A stretch of DNA of 58,434 bases from Flavobacteriaceae bacterium (lineage in GTDB: Bacteria; Bacteroidota; Bacteroidia; Flavobacteriales; Flavobacteriaceae): NCBI GenBank assembly GCA_021647985.1, contig JAKITQ010000016.1, positions 1-58,434 on the forward strand, given 5' to 3'. Positions 17,364 through 24,405 of the stretch are shown here, piece after piece (the stretch's first letter is position 1; the number at the start of each line of letters is the position of its first letter). The notes beneath the pieces are model-generated. The model saw nothing but the letters and a program-made list of their open reading frames with translations. It ran no database searches and was not told the origin of the DNA. The position numbers and the translations under genes are program-made.

Positions 17364-18129
17364 CTTTTAAGATGCTTTTGGTTAATGCAATGAATTGCTG
17401 AACAGATAATTGCTCAGGTCGTTCGGCAAATATAACATCTTCTCTTAATTTATCCGATAGTTGGAAAGATTTTAGGCTATTCCTCAAAGTTTTTCTTCTT
17501 TGATTGAAAGCTGTTTTAACCACTTTAAAGAAAAAAGCAACATCTACAGGCAAATCAAAGTCTTTTTTTCTTACCAGTCTGATTACACCCGATTCAACTT
17601 TTGGAGGCGGATTAAAAACTGATGGAGGTACCGTGAACAAGTATTCCGCTTCAAAAAACGCCTGGGTTAATACAGATATAATTCCGTAAGTTTTTGAACC
17701 AGGTTTTTCGGTGATTCTTTTGGCTACTTCTTTTTGAAACATACCACACAACTCGGGGATAAATTCTCTATTTTCAATGGCCTTAAAAACAATTTGTGAA
17801 GAAATATTATATGGAAAATTACCTATAATAGCAAATTGTTCATTTTTAAATAGTTTGGGAATATCGATCTTTAAAAAATTAGCATTGATAATTCTATTGG
17901 AAAGATTTAAATAATGGACTTTTAAATAATCAATGGATTCTGAGTCGATTTCAATAACAGAAGTTATAAATTTCTTTTTTAACAAATACTTGGTTAAAAC
18001 ACCCATACCCGGACCAATTTCCAAAACATTGTTATATCCATTTTCGGTTAAGGTACCCGCAATTTTCTCCGCAATATATTCGTCTTTTAAAAAATGTTGC
18101 CCCAGATGTTTTTTGGCTCTAACGCTCAT
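17344..18129 (-). CDS. rsmA: 16S rRNA dimethyladenosine transferase
   Basis: Dimethylates two adjacent adenines in the 3' end hairpin of 16S rRNA (KsgA). The protein has 261 residues with [14 protein letters not shown] at the N-terminus, the SAM-binding [12 protein letters not shown] near residue 40, and [10 protein letters not shown] as the catalytic NLPY-type motif near residue 103, with Phe in place of the usual Leu. It precedes mgtE with a 20-base overlap and follows the DUF4286 gene by seven bases. Confidence 0.95.
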   Translation of the reverse strand: MSVRAKKHLGQHFLKDEYIAEKIAGTLTENGYNNVLEIGPGMGVLTKYLLKKKFITSVIEIDSESIDYLKVHYLNLSNRIINANFLKIDIPKLFKNEQFAIIGNFPYNISSQIVFKAIENREFIPELCGMFQKEVAKRITEKPGSKTYGIISVLTQAFFEAEYLFTVPPSVFNPPPKVESGVIRLVRKKDFDLPVDVAFFFKVVKTAFNQRRKTLRNSLKSFQLSDKLREDVIFAERPEQLSVQQFIALTKSILKDGNRNQ

Positions 18130-18136
18130 TATTTTT

Positions 18137-18445
18137 CTATTTGATGAATTTTTCTAATTCTGTTCTAAAAGCACCAAACTGATTTGGAAAGCGTTGCAGT
18201 GCTTCTTTTCTCAATCTATTTGCATCTTCTTGGTAATATTTATTTAATGTTTCTTTTGAATCGGTGGTATATTGTACAGAAAATGTAAAGCCTCCCATTT
18301 CTTCCTCAACTTGAACTCTGCTCATAAGTACTTTGCTAAACTTTCCTGTGGCCAACATATCCGGAATGTGTTTTTCTTGCATCCATGCTTTCCATTCTTC
18401 ATGAATTGATTCTTCAATATTGGTTGTTACATTGTATATGTACAT
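18137..18445 (-). CDS. DUF4286 family protein
   Basis: A 102-residue protein of a small family common in Bacteroidota: [22 protein letters not shown] at the start, then [11 protein letters not shown] and a C-terminal [13 protein letters not shown]. The fold is probably ferredoxin-like with no known enzymatic role. It lies directly before rsmA on the same strand, the usual neighbourhood. No signal peptide. Confidence 0.85.
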   Translation of the reverse strand: MYIYNVTTNIEESIHEEWKAWMQEKHIPDMLATGKFSKVLMSRVQVEEEMGGFTFSVQYTTDSKETLNKYYQEDANRLRKEALQRFPNQFGAFRTELEKFIK

Positions 18446-18454
18446 ATTTTTCGA

Positions 18455-18510
18455 GTTATGAGTTTTAAATTATAAATTTTAAATTTTGAATGACAAATTA
18501 CAAAATATTA
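18455..18510. repeat. Heptad-phased array before the DUF4286 gene
   Basis: Eight units in phase (gttatga, gttttaa, attataa, attttaa, attttga, atgacaa, attacaa, aatatta). The first unit is the same as the first unit of the array at 13014. One of the few arrays on the 5' side of a gene. Confidence 0.6.
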
Positions 18511-18629
18511 ATTACCATAGCATACTACTTAATTTTAACCACTAAATCTGCAATAGTTTACGCAAAGTTCGATGAACTTAATTCGCTATTAAAATTAAAA
18601 TAGATCCATCTTATTTTAGAAATTCTCGT

Positions 18630-18699
18630 ATCTCATACCTCACTACCCAATACCAATACCAACTACCTGATACCCCATACCAGCTAACCATTGCCAGTT
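18630..18699. repeat. Heptad-phased array at the TPR gene 3' end, ten units
   Basis: Units atctcat, acctcac, tacccaa, taccaat, accaact, acctgat, accccat, accagct, aaccatt, gccagtt are in unbroken 7-nt phase and stop at the TPR gene stop codon. The stretch taccaactacctgatacc is nearly the same as parts of the arrays at 34081 and 51181. Confidence 0.75.
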
Positions 18700-20517
18700 T
18701 CATTGCATATCATCTCCACGTAATTTTCTGTATGCTTTTCGGGCATCTATCAAATAAATACTTGAAGGATATTCAAAAATAATTTTTTGATACATTTCTT
18801 TAGCCTTTTCGGAATCATTTAATAAATAGTTATATAATTCTGCCAAGGCGAAATAACAATCGTCAATTAATATACTTTCAGGGTAATTTTGAATGATCTT
18901 TAAATAATTGTGCTCAGCATCTATATATTTTTTTGTATCGATAAATAATTTGGCTTGTTTAAAAAGAGCATCATCTTCAATGGCATGGCCCTTAAAATTA
19001 AGTAATACTTTATTTAATGTGTCAATAGCCTGAAGATTTTTATTTTGATAAGCCAATAGTTCTGCTTTTGCATAAATTTTTAAAGCATCTTGAATACTAT
19101 CATTTACAATATTATTTGTAATTAATAAATTTAAATCCAATGCATCATTTGCTATCAATTGGGAGGTTGATGCTTTTAAAACTTTTAATTGAATTTGTGC
19201 CCATTGAAAATCCCCTTTAAAATAAGAAGTTTGCGCAACTTTAAAACGAGATTCTTGTGCTAGAATGCTGTTTTTTAATTCGGTTTGAACTTGTGTGTAT
19301 AAAATTAATGCCTGATTAAATTGACTGGTATATACCAATATATCAGCTAATTTAATTTGTATTAGACCTTTTTGAAATTTCGACAAAGCAAGAGGTAGTA
19401 TATCATTTAATATTAGAATCGCTTTTTCAGATTGATCAAAATTAAAGGCTAAAAAATCTGCATAGGCCAAATGTAAATCTATGCTTTGTGTATTTTTACC
19501 ATATTGTTTTAACAAGGATTGATATGATGCATCAACTTTTTTAAAAGCGGTATTACTATTTGCCAGTTTATTGTCAATTTGCACCAAATAAATTTTTGAT
19601 TGTAAAACTATTTTTTGATTGGAGTTGTTGTCGAGATTCTTGTTTAATACAAAATCAAAAATGGTTTTCGAGGTTTCTAACTCGTTGTTTTCAAATGAAA
19701 TAATACCGATTTCATAGATTCTATCTAAATTTTTATGATTGCGATTGAACAATGACCTTTCTTGAATAAAAGCCTTGTTATAATCTTTTTGTTGCATAAA
19801 TAGCCAACTCAACAAAATATTCCAGGAATCTTTTGGGTTATTTTGAGCCCTTTTTAAAAGAAGATTTTTAAATAAAATATTGGTCTTATTATTTTTATCA
19901 TCTGTTATAAATGTTGCGATATACCTTTGAATAGTTGGGTAATATTTTTCGTTTTTATCAATTAGGTTCAAATAGGAGCTAAACATTTTATCCAACTCTC
20001 CTTTTTCGCCATAAATTTGGGCTTCGCTAATTTCTGTATTTAACTTGGGGTTTAGTTTTTTTGCAATTTGATAAGATTGTAGGGCATAATCTAATAAATG
20101 ATTTTGTTTAAAAGTATGGCCAATAACAAAACCATAATTAGGATTTTTTTTTATATAATTTAAAGATTTATCGTAATAAATTTTTGCTTTATCTAATTGA
20201 TTTTGTAACTGAAAATTATAGCCAACCTCAACATTTAAATACATTTGATTTGGAAATAATTCTATTTGTTTTTGAATGAGTTCGTGTGCTAATTCGTAAT
20301 TTTCTAATTGTTGGTATGAGATTAATAGGTTCTTAAAATAATCTCTTCTTATTAAATTTTGTTCATGTAAAGGTTTGTAAAGCGCAATGGCTTTTTCATA
20401 TTCGCCTTTTCTAAAATAAGAGTTGGCCAACAAAACATTTTGGGTATTCATTTCCACTTTTTGAGAAAAAGAAGAAAGTGAAATAATAAAGACAAATAAG
20501 AATATTATTTTTTTCAC
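18700..20517 (-). CDS. Secreted tetratricopeptide-repeat protein
   Basis: A 605-residue protein with a signal peptide (KKIIFLFVFIISLSSFSQ) and many TPR-like helix pairs along its length, for example NSYFRKGEYEKAIALYKPL near residue 33 and AKLFIDTKKYIDAEHNYLKIIQNYPES near residue 535. The arrangement suggests a periplasmic scaffold, as in many Bacteroidota; no partner can be named. The start is GTG. Directly upstream lies a repeat shared with the DPP III gene leader, containing a short open reading frame that stops four bases before this GTG. Confidence 0.85.
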   Translation of the reverse strand: MKKIIFLFVFIISLSSFSQKVEMNTQNVLLANSYFRKGEYEKAIALYKPLHEQNLIRRDYFKNLLISYQQLENYELAHELIQKQIELFPNQMYLNVEVGYNFQLQNQLDKAKIYYDKSLNYIKKNPNYGFVIGHTFKQNHLLDYALQSYQIAKKLNPKLNTEISEAQIYGEKGELDKMFSSYLNLIDKNEKYYPTIQRYIATFITDDKNNKTNILFKNLLLKRAQNNPKDSWNILLSWLFMQQKDYNKAFIQERSLFNRNHKNLDRIYEIGIISFENNELETSKTIFDFVLNKNLDNNSNQKIVLQSKIYLVQIDNKLANSNTAFKKVDASYQSLLKQYGKNTQSIDLHLAYADFLAFNFDQSEKAILILNDILPLALSKFQKGLIQIKLADILVYTSQFNQALILYTQVQTELKNSILAQESRFKVAQTSYFKGDFQWAQIQLKVLKASTSQLIANDALDLNLLITNNIVNDSIQDALKIYAKAELLAYQNKNLQAIDTLNKVLLNFKGHAIEDDALFKQAKLFIDTKKYIDAEHNYLKIIQNYPESILIDDCYFALAELYNYLLNDSEKAKEMYQKIIFEYPSSIYLIDARKAYRKLRGDDMQ

Positions 20518-20518
20518 G

Positions 20519-20632
20519 TGTCTAAACTTTAATTTTTATAGATGATACTTCGGCTTCGCTCAGCACAGGCTGGCTATGCTGTTCGCTATTAGTCATTCCC
20601 TTGTGTGTCAAAATTTGAGATACTCGTTTCAT
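20519..20632 (-). repeat. Shared leader repeat, copy A (before the TPR gene)
   Basis: About 87 bases align with 43022-43108 with only about ten differences. Copy A has in addition a 27-base insert (about 20551-20577) holding cttcggcttcgctcagc, a motif type common between Bacteroidota genes. In both copies the repeat ends right beside the start codon of the gene and lies between a good -7 box and that start, so it is part of the mRNA leader. Confidence 0.85.
20522..20632 (-). CDS. Possible leader peptide A, 36 residues
   Basis: Inside the leader repeat an ATG opens a frame of 36 codons that begins MKRVSQILTHKGMTNSEQH and ends SSIKIKV, stopping four bases before the GTG of the TPR gene. The homologous frame in copy B (43025-43108) keeps the same start, stop and most residues, and the length difference is exactly nine codons. 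This fits translation, but a repeat that merely lacks stops by chance cannot be excluded with only two copies. No function can be assigned. Confidence 0.35.
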   Translation of the reverse strand: MKRVSQILTHKGMTNSEQHSQPVLSEAEVSSIKIKV

Positions 20633-20687
20633 AAATAACTTATTTGAGATTAAAAATCCGCTTAAATCTGATGTTTATTTAGTAGTT

Positions 20688-20695
20688 CAAAAATA
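20688..20695 (-). promoter_or_regulatory. Promoter -7 box for the TPR gene
   Basis: Minus-strand TATTTTTG matches TAnnTTTG. The implied transcript starts near 20680, upstream of the leader repeat, so the repeat would be transcribed. Confidence 0.45.
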
Positions 20696-20808
20696 TGAGA
20701 TTTTATTAGTAATTACCTAAAAAAATTAGGCTTTTTTATGTAATCACTTGATATTGTTAAAGTTTTGATAAAATATATTAATGAAAGTAACGTTAATTAA
20801 ATTGTGGA

Positions 20809-20825
20809 GTCTATTAAATATAGAC
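20809..20825 (+). promoter_or_regulatory. Hairpin upstream of the 44-codon gene
   Basis: GTCTAT-taaat-ATAGAC is a perfect 6-bp stem with a 5-nt loop, ending 34 bases before the small gene's ATG. It may be an operator or a leader structure. Confidence 0.35.
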
Positions 20826-20859
20826 GAAATTAATCAAACAATAACAAAAAATATTTATC

Positions 20860-20994
20860 ATGAAAGACTTAAACAGGTTTTACGAAACAGCTAAACAAAG
20901 TGCAAAAGAGCATATGAAAAGAGGTCAAATTAATGCTTATTTAGATGATTTATTAATTATGAATCATTATAAAAGACAAATTGATTCTATCTAG
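20860..20994 (+). CDS. Small soluble protein, 44 residues
   Basis: An ATG-started frame of 44 codons, rich in charged and helix-forming residues: MKDLNRFYETAKQSAKEHMK, then RGQINAYLDDLLIMNHYKRQ. The pattern is that of one or two amphipathic helices, with no signal peptide or membrane segment. It resembles short conserved hypothetical proteins that I associate with Flavobacteriaceae, but I cannot name a family with certainty. It stands alone between two minus-strand genes with its own AT-rich leader. It is short enough to be missed by gene callers. No function is proposed. Confidence 0.65.
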   Translation: MKDLNRFYETAKQSAKEHMKRGQINAYLDDLLIMNHYKRQIDSI

Positions 20995-21048
20995 TGTCAT
21001 AGAGTAGTCACTGAGAACTAGGACGGATTCAATGCATTAGCTTTTCAA

Positions 21049-22323
21049 TCAACCAATCATATCAAAACCGGTATATTTTTGTAATACTTTCGGTATTTTA
21101 ATTCCATTTTCAGTTTGATAATTCTCCAATATTCCTGCTAAAACTCTTGGTAAGGCAAGTGAACTACCATTTAATGTATGTGCCAGTTGACTTTTTCCAT
21201 CTTTATTTTTAAAACGTAATTTTAATCTATTGGCTTGAAAAGTTTCAAAGTTTGATACAGAACTTATTTCTAACCAACGATCTTGTGCCGTAGAGAATAC
21301 TTCAAAGTCATAGGTCAAAGCAGATGTAAACCCTAAATCACCTCCGCATAAGCGAAGAATTCTATAAGGTAATTCTAATTCGTTTAATAATTCTTTTATA
21401 TGATCAACCATTCCGCCAAGGGCCTCATAAGATTTATTAGGATGTTCAATACGTACAATTTCAACTTTATCGAACTGATGCAATCTATTTAATCCGCGTA
21501 CATGTGCTCCGTATGACCCAGCTTCACGACGAAAACAAGGTGTGTAGGCAGTATTACAAATTGGAAAATCACTTTCTTTTAACAACACATTTCTGTAAAA
21601 ATTAGTTATAGGAATTTCTGCAGTAGGAATCAAGTATAAATTATCACCTCCAACATGATACATTTGTCCCTCTTTATCAGGTAATTGACCTGTACCAATA
21701 CCCGATGCTTCATTGATTAAATGTGGCACTTGTACTTCTAAATAACCAGCATCAGTATTTTTGTCTAAAAAATAGGCAATTAAAGCACGTTGTAATTTGG
21801 CTCCTTTACCTTTATAAACTGGGAAGCCAGCTCCAGTAATTTTATTGCCCAATTCAAAATCAATTATATCGTATTTTTTTGCCAATTCCCAATGTGGTAA
21901 AGCACCTTGGTGTAATTTTGGAATTTCACCTGCCTCAAAAATAGTTTCATTATCATTTTCAGAATTTCCTTTTGGAACTAGTGGGTTTGGGATATTTGGA
22001 ATTTGATATAGTAAATTATTTAATTCTGTTTCAAAATTAGATAATCGCTCGGTTAAATCTTTAGATTGCTCTTTGAGTTGCCCAGTTTTTTCTTTGATCA
22101 GATTTGCTTTTTGTACTTCGCCTGACTGGAACAGTTTACCAATTTCTTTAGATAATAAATTGCTTTCTGCTAAAATTTTATCTAACTCAGTTTGTGTAGA
22201 TCTTCTTAAAGCGTCTTTTTCAATAACTTGATCTATTAATTGTTCGGCATTGGTAAAATTACGAACCGCCAAACCTTTCAATATGGCATCTTTATTTTCT
22301 CTAATATAAGCAAGTGATAACAT
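21049..22323 (-). CDS. serS: Seryl-tRNA synthetase
   Basis: A class II synthetase of 424 residues. The N-terminal MLSLAYIRENKDAILKGLAVRNF begins the long tRNA-binding coiled-coil arm (about 30-100). Motif 2 is near FRREAGSYG and motif 3 is SSLALPRVLAGILENYQ near the C-terminus. An in-frame ATG lies eight codons upstream (22347), but the promoter -7 box at 22345-22352 overlaps it, so transcription starts after it and 22323 is the real start. No serine operon partners are adjacent. Confidence 0.95.
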   Translation of the reverse strand: MLSLAYIRENKDAILKGLAVRNFTNAEQLIDQVIEKDALRRSTQTELDKILAESNLLSKEIGKLFQSGEVQKANLIKEKTGQLKEQSKDLTERLSNFETELNNLLYQIPNIPNPLVPKGNSENDNETIFEAGEIPKLHQGALPHWELAKKYDIIDFELGNKITGAGFPVYKGKGAKLQRALIAYFLDKNTDAGYLEVQVPHLINEASGIGTGQLPDKEGQMYHVGGDNLYLIPTAEIPITNFYRNVLLKESDFPICNTAYTPCFRREAGSYGAHVRGLNRLHQFDKVEIVRIEHPNKSYEALGGMVDHIKELLNELELPYRILRLCGGDLGFTSALTYDFEVFSTAQDRWLEISSVSNFETFQANRLKLRFKNKDGKSQLAHTLNGSSLALPRVLAGILENYQTENGIKIPKVLQKYTGFDMIG

Positions 22324-22344
22324 GGTCTTTGTTTTTTCAAGATG

Positions 22345-22352
22345 CAAAGATA
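22345..22352 (-). promoter_or_regulatory. Promoter -7 box for serS
   Basis: Minus-strand TATCTTTG, a perfect and very typical Bacteroidota -7 box, 22 bases before the serS start at 22323. It rules out the upstream in-frame ATG. Confidence 0.65.
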
Positions 22353-22397
22353 AGCAATGAAAAAGGATTGCAGGATGGCCTTAAGAGAATAACTTGA

Positions 22398-23330
22398 TCA
22401 AAGGTTTTTTATCCATTGCCTTGCTTTTGTTTCATCTTTTTTAATTTGCTGAATCAATAGAGAAACTGAGTCGAACTTTTGTTCATCTCTTAATCGTTTT
22501 AAAACCTCGACCTGAATCATTTCGCCATAAATGTCTGCATTAAAATCTAATAAATGTACTTCAATAGTTTGTTTTTTACCATGAACTGTAGGCCTGTTGC
22601 CAATATTCATTATTCCAAATTTAATTTCATTTTTAAGTTTGGTCTTTACGATATAAACACCATTTTTTGGGATAAGTTTATAATCTTCTGCAATGTTAAT
22701 ATTTACTGTAGGAAAATTTAATTTTCTGCCTATTCCTTCTCCGGAAACAATTTTACCCGTTAGTAAATATGGATAGCCCAAATATCCATTTGCTTTTTCA
22801 ATTTGTCCAGCTTCAATTGCCTTTCTTATTTTTGTAGAGCTAACAGATACATTTTCAATTTCTTGTACACTTATTTCCTCTACGTCAAACCCGTAAAGGG
22901 TTCCGTATTCTTGTAGTTGCTCAAAATTCCCTTCTCGGTTCTTACCAAAATGATGATCATAACCAATTACTAATTTTTTGATAAACAATTGGTTTACTAA
23001 AATATTTCTCGTAAAATTAAGTGCGCTTAATTGTGAAAATTCTTTGGTAAATGGTTCAATTATTAAATGGTCTAGTCCAAATTTATTCAATAACTGAATT
23101 TTTTCATCCATTGTATTGAGCATTTTTATCTCACTGCTGTATTGAATAACCCTTCTTGGATGTGGAAAAAAAGTTAAAATAACCGACTTGTCTTCTGGTT
23201 TATTTTTTGTTTGATTCAATCGCGCAATCAACTTTTGATGACCAATATGAACACCATCAAATGTGCCAATGGTTAAAATGGAGTTGTGCTTTTTTTCTTT
23301 AAATTTTTGAATCGTATGGTGAACTTTCAC
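22398..23330 (-). CDS. ribF: Bifunctional riboflavin kinase / FAD synthetase
   Basis: Makes FMN and FAD from riboflavin. The protein has 310 residues: an N-terminal nucleotidyltransferase domain with GTFDGVHIGHQKLI (about 22-35) and the SSTKIR motif near residue 165, and a C-terminal kinase domain with GKIVSGEGIGRKLNFPTVNI near residue 192. The start is GTG, giving the family N-terminus MKVHHTIQKF. A -7 promoter box lies about 50 bases upstream. Confidence 0.95.
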   Translation of the reverse strand: MKVHHTIQKFKEKKHNSILTIGTFDGVHIGHQKLIARLNQTKNKPEDKSVILTFFPHPRRVIQYSSEIKMLNTMDEKIQLLNKFGLDHLIIEPFTKEFSQLSALNFTRNILVNQLFIKKLVIGYDHHFGKNREGNFEQLQEYGTLYGFDVEEISVQEIENVSVSSTKIRKAIEAGQIEKANGYLGYPYLLTGKIVSGEGIGRKLNFPTVNINIAEDYKLIPKNGVYIVKTKLKNEIKFGIMNIGNRPTVHGKKQTIEVHLLDFNADIYGEMIQVEVLKRLRDEQKFDSVSLLIQQIKKDETKARQWIKNL

Positions 23331-23378
23331 TTTGATGTTTTACTGTTTTTATTGAAAATTTAAAAGAAATATTTAAAG

Positions 23379-23386
23379 CAAAAATA
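23379..23386 (-). promoter_or_regulatory. Promoter -7 box for ribF
   Basis: Minus-strand TATTTTTG matches TAnnTTTG, 49 bases upstream of the GTG start. Confidence 0.45.
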
Positions 23387-23438
23387 CAAAAAGAGAAATT
23401 TAAATTACTCATTTCAATTAGAAATAGAAGTTTTAATA

Positions 23439-23473
23439 CATTGTTGTCCGATTAAAATTTACAAGTATCCTTA
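23439..23473 (-). repeat. Dispersed 35-bp repeat, copy 1
   Basis: The minus strand matches 36902-36936 at all but about five of 35 positions, with an identical core GTAAATTTTAATC. It sits in the gap between ribF and a lipoprotein gene. Its role is unknown. Confidence 0.7.
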
Positions 23474-23580
23474 AAAACTATATAAGACAATTGGTTGCGT
23501 GTTTTTTAAAAACAGTTACCTTGCTTTTCTGTTTTTCAAGTTTACTTTTGTATTTAAAATACTTACAATTCAAATCATTT

Positions 23581-23615
23581 TTTCTTCTTACTTCTTATTA
23601 CTACTTGCTTCTTGC
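23581..23615. repeat. Heptad-phased array, five units
   Basis: Units tttcttc, ttacttc, ttattac, tacttgc, ttcttgc in 7-nt phase, 76 bases from the 3' end of the lipoprotein gene. Confidence 0.55.
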
Positions 23616-23690
23616 TACAGAACAATCAAGTCATATTTCTTTGTTCTTAAAGCATAGCGATCTTTTATCTTTTATCGGACAAGGATAGTT

Positions 23691-24209
23691 TTAATATTTA
23701 ATATTTTCGGCGATATAAGTAATAATTTGAGGTACTTTATTCATTTTAAAAGTTAATTTCAACCTTAGGTTGCGATTATGATTAGATAGGTATAATTCTC
23801 CTTGGGTAACTTTAAAATATCCCATTGCTCCTCTACAAAAACAAATCCGCCCAAAGAGCATTTTCACATTTTGCAATTCTTGATCTTTTAAAACAACTTG
23901 TTTTTCATGGTTATCCATTTCAAAATAAACAAACTCTGAATAATTTCCATCTACATTTTCTTTTTTGTTTCTTTTCTTAAATTCATATTTTACAACCAAC
24001 TTGTCTCCTTGCACTACTTCAGGATATATTTTTCCAAAATCATCAGTTTTGATAAGTAATTTAGAATTTTTCAATACTTCAAAACTGCAATCACCACTAT
24101 CCGGACAGTTGATGTTTTGCATATCAGAAGATTTATTTTTAGTGGTATTAGACGCTGTGTTACATCCAATTAATAAAAATGAGATAAAAAATAGGTAAAT
24201 TAGTTTCAT
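23691..24209 (-). CDS. Hypothetical lipoprotein, 172 residues
   Basis: The N-terminus MKLIYLFFISFLLIGCNTASN is a lipoprotein signal with the lipobox LIGC. The mature part contains paired Cys (CPDSGDCSFEVL near residue 35 and GRICFCRGAMGYF near residue 125), a basic KKRNKKEN loop and beta-rich segments. The repeated Cys pairs suggest disulfides or metal binding. I do not recognise the family. It is transcribed from the gap shared with the plus-strand metalloprotease gene, which contains a heptad array. Confidence 0.7.
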   Translation of the reverse strand: MKLIYLFFISFLLIGCNTASNTTKNKSSDMQNINCPDSGDCSFEVLKNSKLLIKTDDFGKIYPEVVQGDKLVVKYEFKKRNKKENVDGNYSEFVYFEMDNHEKQVVLKDQELQNVKMLFGRICFCRGAMGYFKVTQGELYLSNHNRNLRLKLTFKMNKVPQIITYIAENIKY

Positions 24210-24217
24210 ACATATTT

Positions 24218-24252
24218 AACTCAAAACTCAAAACTCAAAACTCAAAACTCAA
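24218..24252. repeat. Perfect heptad array (aactcaa x5)
   Basis: Five identical copies of aactcaa lie just upstream of the lipoprotein gene and run directly into the 19-bp motif shared with 12993-13011. It is the least degenerate array of the window, which suggests recent expansion. Confidence 0.9.
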
Positions 24253-24269
24253 AATTACACGAAGTGTTG
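24251..24269 (+). repeat. Dispersed 19-bp motif, copy 2
   Basis: AAAATTACACGAAGTGTTG, identical to the minus strand at 12993-13011 and, as there, at the edge of a heptad array. The core ACACgaaGTGT can form a short hairpin. Confidence 0.7.
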
Positions 24270-24367
24270 CATAAAGTTTGTATAATTAAATTATTAATAG
24301 ATACAATCTATTAATAGGTTTTTCGTAAAGGTAATTTTTTTTATAATTTTTCCTAAAATAATTTGCT

Positions 24368-24375
24368 TAGATTTG
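24368..24375 (+). promoter_or_regulatory. Promoter -7 box for the metalloprotease gene
   Basis: TAGATTTG matches TAnnTTTG. It puts the transcript start near 24382, so translation must begin at the ATG at 24394 or 24406 and not at a TTG at 24373. Confidence 0.55.
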
Positions 24376-24405
24376 TTTTATCTAAAAAATTCTATGGCTT
24401 TGAAA

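Larger units (their letters stand above)
20518..20859. other. 342-bp gap without an annotated long gene
   Basis: It holds the leader repeat and candidate leader peptide of the TPR gene, its promoter box at 20688-20695, a weak plus-strand CCTAA/TTAGG hairpin with a T-tract (about 20717-20737), and on the right a perfect GTCTAT/ATAGAC stem (20809-20825) ahead of the small gene at 20860. Confidence 0.6.
23331..23690. other. 360-bp gap between ribF and a lipoprotein gene
   Basis: It holds the ribF promoter box (23379-23386), one copy of a 35-bp dispersed repeat (23439-23473), a five-unit heptad array (23581-23615), and near the end atcggacaaggata (about 23675), which partly repeats the end of the 35-bp element. 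No convincing gene is seen. Confidence 0.6.

Noticed and set aside
20717..20737. Plus-strand intrinsic terminator (CCTAA/TTAGG with T-tract)
   Set aside because: The stem is only five base pairs, mostly A-T, and no plus-strand gene lies upstream; listed only as a weak hairpin in the gap description.
22324..22347. Upstream ATG for serS
   Set aside because: It overlaps the promoter -7 box, and the family N-terminus begins at 22323.
24373..24405. TTG at 24373 as the start of the metalloprotease
   Set aside because: The -7 box at 24368-24375 overlaps it, so it is not in the transcript; ATG codons at 24394 and 24406 fit the signal peptide better.
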